DNA of 64,000 nucleotides from Tetracentron sinense (taxonomy: Eukaryota; Streptophyta; Magnoliopsida; Trochodendrales; Trochodendraceae), in the NCBI GenBank assembly GCA_015143295.1, contig CM026573.1:3693950-3757949 (forward strand), in the 5' to 3' direction. The translations under genes and the position numbers were made by a program. Below are positions 59,415 through 64,000 of the stretch, one piece after another. Position 1 is the first letter of the stretch, and every line of letters begins with the position of its first letter. The notes under the pieces are model-generated. The model saw only the letters and a list, made by a program, of their open reading frames with translations. It was not told the DNA's origin and made no database searches.

Positions 59415-60387
59415 GGGTGGTGCTACAAGCACGCCAATAATTGTTGATATACACCAAATTTATTTTTAAAAATCATATTTATTAGTTCACACATCAAAAG
59501 AAGATGAAAATGACCATTTGTCCGCTGCTTCTTCATGCAAATCTTTGTCTCAGTGCCAGACGCCTTATAGTTCAACTTCTTGGAATTTACCAAACCCATA
59601 ATTTAATCTCTTGTTTTCATCTTCCAAATAAAGCAACATTATTATTATTAGTACAACAATGAAAATTATCAACATGAAACAAATAACACCCTTAGCAGAG
59701 ATAGAAACTAGAAAGCAAACAGGAGTAACAACCAGAGAAACTCTAAACCATATTCGAAGTCCCGAACAATCCTTGGAAGTAGAAGATTGGTACTTGCTAT
59801 AGGAATGAGCTCCACATTCCAGCATCAACAGCTTCTGCCAAATACTTTGTCTACATAACCATTAAACACCCATTTGCCAACTTCTTCTAAAAAACCATAA
59901 ATGAATAAAAGAAATCAAGAATCGAAGAAAAAAACCATCCAAAAGCAAAATAGTGAAGAAAAAAAAATCATCCAAAACCAAAATACAGATCAAAACCTAA
60001 CTGAAGCCAAAAAAATCAAGTGGTAGAAAACTAGAAACTGGAACTAAAATTCCAAAGTGGTGATAACACAAATTTATAAAATCAAAATCCAAAGAACCAA
60101 AAAATTAAAATCAAAAGAGAAGATATATACCTTTGTTTTCGAGAAGAAGATGAAGTAATCTATTGGATTGGGTTTAATAAGAAGAGATCTTCAAAGATGA
60201 TGAACTCGATAGGGCTTCCATTACTAAGTTTGAAAGACACCTCCCAAATTAACGACATAACAATAAAGAAAGAGGATGAGGGCATCATTGTCATATTTCA
60301 CTTCTCTTTTGGTGTATTTCAACAAATATTGGAGCTTTCTTTACTTGGTGTTTACAAGTAAACTTTGAGGTGAGTGTAGCACCACCC
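59415..60387. mobile_element. Non-autonomous TIR transposon, perfect 8-bp TSD
   Basis: The left end GGGTGGTGCTACAAGCACG and the reverse complement of the right end GGGTGGTGCTACACTCACC are terminal inverted repeats, and TTGATATACACCAAA/TTTGGTGTATTTCAA pair further in. Flanks are ATTATTTA on both sides (59407-59414 and 60388-60395), an 8-bp target duplication. Length 973 bp, no transposase. An 8-bp duplication fits hAT or some Mutator-like elements. Confidence 0.88.
59565..59828 (-). pseudogene. Open frame inside the TIR transposon (possible captured fragment)
   Basis: The 87-codon minus-strand frame encodes a strongly hydrophobic segment (VICFMLIIFIVVLIIIMLLYL) after SLVVTPVCFLV, so one or two membrane spans. 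Upstream on the same strand, CTCGAAAACAAAG|GTATATAT near 60130 looks like a splice donor after a leader-like region, hinting at a captured host gene. No family recognised; transcription unknown. Confidence 0.25.
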
Positions 60388-60939
60388 ATTATTTATTACT
60401 GAATATTAGGGGTTCAAATATATATATATGGGGTTGACTTTGGGCCCAATTAAGCTCAAGCCCAAACTGGAAAAGTTTGAATCCAATGGTAAAGTCTGAG
60501 TTTAGAACTGGGCTGGGTTTTGGCCTACTATTTGATAAAAATGGGTTGAGCTTCAATAGGCCTTGGCCCAGCCAATGTCTTAACCCTATCCATTTGCGAG
60601 TGCTGCCACATCCCCATTCCGTAATCCGTAGAGAAAGAGGTGACAACTGATTCAAGGAAGATGAGGCTACACATCAGTCAAAGATTCCCATTTTCTTTTA
60701 TGTTCAATGATGATGTCTCATAAGAACGAAGCAACTTGTGCTAGCCATAAACGAAATATAATTTTATAAGGGGGCACCCATTAGAGTTGATGACGTCACA
60801 TGTGGCGTCAGCTAAGACACGATGGAGATCAGATTTTGTCTCTCCGACAAACCAAAACCGTCTGGTCCACTCTGAGAGCTACTTTAACCATCCTTTAACC
60901 TAGGTTATAAAGGCTTCGGATTCTCACTGGGGCAGCCCG
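60388..60939. other. Intergenic DNA between repeats
   Basis: No gene; the minus-strand frame at 60389-60655 has no recognised motif. GATGACGTCACATG near 60790 is a bZIP-type palindrome but lies at the edge of the repeat cluster. Confidence 0.4.
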
Positions 60940-61175
60940 AGAAGTGCTCTCAGGCACCCATACATCATGCGGCAACTGGCTGGAGAAGTCATATCATGGG
61001 CCCTAACTTTTGACTTCTCCCTACTTGATATCTCTTTCCCTTTATCCCACCATTTTATCGCCATGTGTAAAATAATGTGAGAAGAGGTCAAAATATGGGT
61101 CTCATGAAATGACTTCTCCAACCGGCCGCCTCATGATGAATGGATGTCCGAGAGCACCTCTCGGGTTGCTGTTAG
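60940..61175. repeat. Foldback MITE with hairpin termini
   Basis: GCAGCCCGAGAAGTGCTCTC...CATACATCATGCGGC...GGAGAAGTCAT pairs with the reverse complement of ATGACTTCTCC...GCCTCATGATGAATGG...GAGAGCACCTCTCGGGTTGC. The right terminus contains the hairpin CCGAGAG-cac-CTCTCGG. The apparent minus-strand frame 60924-61121 is an artefact. Confidence 0.65.
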
Positions 61176-61189
61176 AGAGAAGCCGATGC

Positions 61190-61330
61190 GGGTTATAAAA
61201 TTTTAATTCTTATAATTAATTTTTTTTCTAAAAACCACGGTTACATGGTTGAACTCCAAGGGTAAAGTGAACATTAATCACAATTAAAAGGTGTTAGGAA
61301 GGACACGTTTTGACTTGTGGGACTAAGGCT
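61190..61330. repeat. Fragment of MITE family M1
   Basis: TTAATCACAATTAAAAGGTG...GACACGTTTTGACTTGTGGGA resembles the right half of the copies at 29074 and 31191. The left half is missing or replaced. Confidence 0.5.
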
Positions 61331-61399
61331 AGATGGATTTGGTCTGCCCTTCCAGACATGATCACAAACAACTGGCCAATTAATATTTGGGGAATGCCA

Positions 61400-61720
61400 A
61401 GCTGACTCTCCTTTTGCATTCTAGCTATCGGATTACCTCTGAAGTACACCCGAGACCCAGCCTCAGACGTCCACTCATCATCCGGCGGCATGTGACACTA
61501 AAAAGGGAGAATTCGTTTCATTTTCTCTCCTGTTTTTTGACTTCTCCCCAATTGAAATGTCTCCTCTCTTTTAGGGCCACACGCCGAATAATGAGTGGAC
61601 GCCCGAGGCCTAGTATTGGATGTACGCCAGAGGTATCCGATGCCTGCATTCTCCTTGATTCTTTCCAAAGTGGGCCCATCACCCATGTAAGGATCCATTC
61701 GCAACGGGGAATAGGATTTG
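61400..61720. repeat. Foldback repeat
   Basis: GACGTCCACTCATCATCCGGCGGCATGTG and the reverse complement of CACACGCCGAATAATGAGTGGACGCC pair, as do ATCGGATTACCTCTG/CAGAGGTATCCGAT and flanking segments. Opposing open frames on both strands (61387-61785, 61498-61733) reflect this symmetry and are not genes. Confidence 0.6.
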
Positions 61721-61779
61721 GTCTGGTCCTCACCGGATCAGAATCTATAGCCCATGCTCTATTGGCCTCAATGTGTCAT

Positions 61780-61980
61780 TTTTAACACTTACTAATTGTG
61801 GTTAAGATTCACTCACCCATAGGTTCATTCAACTAACCATAGTTTTACCAAAAAAATTTAATCTTAAAATTTCTTAACCAGTTTTAAAACAGTGTTAAAA
61901 GGCAATTAAAGGGCTATGTGAGTGAGACAGACGATTTTGGTCGGAAGGGCCACACTAAATCCGATCCAATTCACCACGAG
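61780..61980. repeat. Second fragment related to MITE family M1
   Basis: TTAACACTTACTAATTGTGGTTAAGATTCACTC and the following TTAACC-rich stretch resemble the interior of the M1 copies. It may form one disrupted element with 61190-61330, split by the foldback at 61400-61720. Confidence 0.4.
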
Positions 61981-62054
61981 TGAATTCTCATTCTCAAAAT
62001 TTTAGGGTTAAGTTTTTTAAATAATTTTTTCTAAAAATTAAGGTTCGGTGTATG

Positions 62055-62330
62055 AATTCTGTGATCCAATCACAACCAACACGATTGAATTAAGAGAGAG
62101 GTCAATCGCTCCCACAGGTCAGCACATGTACCCTTTAACTCCTAGTGACTGTGGTTAAGATTTTTTAACCGTTAGTGTTCAATAATCTAACCTTAGGTTT
62201 TTTTTAAAATTATTAAAAAAATATTAATCCTAAGAGTTAAAATTCTTAGTTACAATTAAATATTTCTTTAAGGAATAAAAAATCTTAACCACAATTAATG
62301 AGTTTTAAAAATGAGAAAAGGAGGCCTGTA
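62055..62330. repeat. MITE family M1 copy, right end truncated
   Basis: GTGATCCAATCACAACCAACACGATTGAATTAAGAGAGAGG matches the left terminus of the 29074 copy, followed by the same TCAATCGCTCCCACAGGTCA and TTAACC interior. Homology fades near 62320 where another repeat (GGATCAGATTTTTTTGGTCTGG) begins. Confidence 0.7.
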
Positions 62331-62713
62331 GAGCATGGATCAGATTTTTTTGGTCTGGAGGGGCCCAGCTCAAATCCCTTTCCATATCCGAGCGAGTTGG
62401 AGAGATTATACAGCTGGAAAGATTAGAACGAACAAATACACGTCAGACCATGGCGTGCGAGTGGCGGCGCTTCAGCTCACCAAAAGCCGGGATCGGATTT
62501 CGTCTGGCCCACGCCAGACCAAAAGCCGCTTGATATACCCGGCCTTACTCGTAGCCGACGAGGCGGCTAATCTTCCACGTCAGCCTAAAATCAAAGAAAC
62601 TTGGAAATCTTGAAACCGACAAGGGCACAATTGGAATCTATGGGCGATTAGGAAAGTTCGTAGACCACGTTTTTTTTCTTTATTTTCTCTCTCTCTTCTC
62701 CTCTGGCTCTTGT

Positions 62714-62722
62714 TTATATATA
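62714..62722 (+). promoter_or_regulatory. TATA box of the BT gene
   Basis: TTATATATA in the context GGCTCTTGTTTATATATACG, about 50 bases upstream of the ATG at 62772, preceded by a CT-rich stretch. Position implies a short leader of about 20-30 bases. Confidence 0.6.
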
Positions 62723-62771
62723 CGTAAGACAACAAGCTTATAGTTCACAACTACTCGAACGACTCTATCTA

Positions 62772-64000
62772 ATGGAAGAAAAGCAAAACATGGTCATCTC
62801 TCCGATCAAGTTTCCGGCAGAATTGTACGGATTTCGGCCTGAAGCAGCCGGAGCTGATCATCAGAGTTCAGGAGAATTGCCCCTAGCAGACGTTCAAATC
62901 CTCACTTCTAGTGGACTACGCATCTCAGCGCATTCCAGCGTTCTGGTATTCAATCAGTACTTCTTTGTTCTAATATGTGTGCAAACTGAAAAATGTGAAT
63001 ATTTGTTTTATTTGAAATGTGGATTGAGATGCTTTCGTTCCTCTGATTTTCGCTATTTGGAAAGGGTTTTTGTTTGAGATTTGAAATGATGCAGCCGTAA
63101 TTCATTACTCTGCTTTTCTTTTCCATCTTTGAAGCAATTTACTGGTAGAGATCTGATCTTCTTTTCTCTTTCTTTTTCTTTGATTTGTTTCTGAAAGGCT
63201 TCGGTTTCACCTGTGTTGGAGAATATCTTAGATCGGCCTCGAAAGCATCGAAGTTTTGAGAAGATTATTCCCATTCTTGGCGTGCCCTGCGATGCGGTTG
63301 CAGCGTTTGTTCGTTTCTTCTATTCTTCAAGGTAAGTTCCCCCTACAAGCTAAGGATTTCTGATTTAGCTAAAATGCGCCTTCCGTTTCTCTCATTTGCC
63401 AAAATCGGATAATCTGATCCATCGGATTCCGTAGATTGCCAGAATCGGATACTCCTGCCGGTAATTTAACATACGAGGGACACTCGGGTCGGGGCGAAGC
63501 CGTGCCCGTGCACCCCACTTCTCCTGACACGTGGCGCACTTTCAAAGAAAAAAATCTCCTGTGGAACATTCCACAAGAGATCTGGACTTGGAGATCCTGT
63601 GTTTCCTGTTAGGAATTAGGATAATTAACCTAAGAGGCGTGCTTTCTCTACTCTCGGTCTCCACCAATCACCTATCAATTTTCAAATCAGTTATGGTGGT
63701 TGAAGCACTCTCTCTCATCAAGAATGGACAAGTGATCGGTGAAAATTGAGAGTAGAGTTTGACTGAGATTAGGGTAGCATTTCTCTTAACAACGTAATAT
63801 AAATGGTGGATTGATTTAGTGAAATAACTAAAATGCCCCTGACTACATGCAGATGCACAGAAGAAGAGATGGACAGCTACGGGTTTCACCTACTGGCGTT
63901 GTCTCACGTATTCTGTCTACCCGAATTGAAGAAGACATGCACGAAAGGGCTAGCTGGACGATTGAGAGTGGAGAATGTTGTGGACGTGCTTCAACTCGCT
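62772..64000 (+). CDS. BTB/POZ and TAZ domain protein (BT family), 5' part; runs off the window
   Basis: Plant scaffold protein with a BTB domain (binds CUL3 ubiquitin ligase), a TAZ zinc finger and a calmodulin-binding end; acts in the nucleus and cytosol in hormone, nitrate and sugar responses. Exons seen: 62772-62945, 63198-63331 and 63853 onward, phases 0 and 2, GT-AG. The N terminus MEEKQNMVISPIKF is followed by the BTB core: LPLADVQILTSSGLRISAHSSVL across the first junction to ASVSPVLENIL, then IPILGVPCDAVAAFVRFFYSSRC. Exon 3 gives the typical BT segment YGFHLLALSHVFCLPELKKTC, with GLAGRLRVENVVDVLQLA at the window end. The TAZ domain and stop lie outside. The BTB-TAZ combination is inferred from close similarity of the visible part to BT1/BT2-type proteins. 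Confidence 0.88.

Noticed and set aside
61387..61785. 132-codon plus-strand frame as a gene upstream of BT
   Set aside because: It spans a foldback repeat whose symmetry gives open frames on both strands.
1..64000. CRISPR arrays, operons or bacterial-type systems
   Set aside because: No spaced direct repeats of that kind; the window is clearly plant nuclear DNA with spliced genes.

Overview
This is a nuclear window from a flowering plant. The evidence is GT-AG spliced genes with plant-type protein sequences, AT-rich intergenic DNA, and dense MITEs, LINEs, SINE, hAT-like, Helitron-like and Ty3 remnants plus an endogenous caulimovirid. Very long introns (up to 12.5 kb) point to a long-intron lineage such as a basal eudicot or magnoliid; I cannot name the species.

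Layout. 1-5.5 kb is intergenic with small elements. 5.6-7.6 kb (+) is a complete four-exon pectate lyase. 7.6-11.9 kb is MITE- and hAT-like-rich. 11.9-25.1 kb (-) is a complete nine-exon gene for the epsilon subunit of the cytosolic chaperonin CCT (535 aa), whose introns hold LINE tails and a TIR transposon. 25.2-30.1 kb is nested repeats: a hAT-like element apparently split by a solo LTR, AGCTCG-rich elements, and a MITE with a 9-bp target duplication. 30.1-30.7 kb (-) is an intronless classical arabinogalactan protein. 34.0-53.1 kb (-) is a complete nine-exon ARP3 gene (428 aa). Its 12.5-kb second intron holds decayed endogenous pararetrovirus copies in inverted orientation, with LINE and SINE insertions. 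54.9-56.9 kb holds MITEs and a LINE fragment. 57.0-57.3 kb (+) is a two-exon small secreted peptide gene whose C terminus resembles the RGF/GOLVEN/CLEL family. 59.4-60.4 kb is a TIR transposon with a perfect 8-bp target duplication. 60.7-62.3 kb is a MITE cluster. 62.8 kb to the window end (+) is the 5' part of a BTB/TAZ (BT) scaffold gene.

The genes are unrelated single-copy functions, not a pathway: wall pectin degradation, actin/tubulin folding, cell-surface proteoglycan, Arp2/3 actin nucleation, a putative peptide hormone, and a Ca/calmodulin-linked BTB scaffold. For both multi-exon minus-strand genes every splice junction I chose keeps frame, and the totals match the family lengths.

Most interesting: the candidate RGF-like peptide gene; the inverted pararetrovirus arms inside an ARP3 intron, which would fold into dsRNA when transcribed; and a set of MITEs in which each terminus is itself a hairpin, with stem sequences that differ between elements while the architecture is kept.
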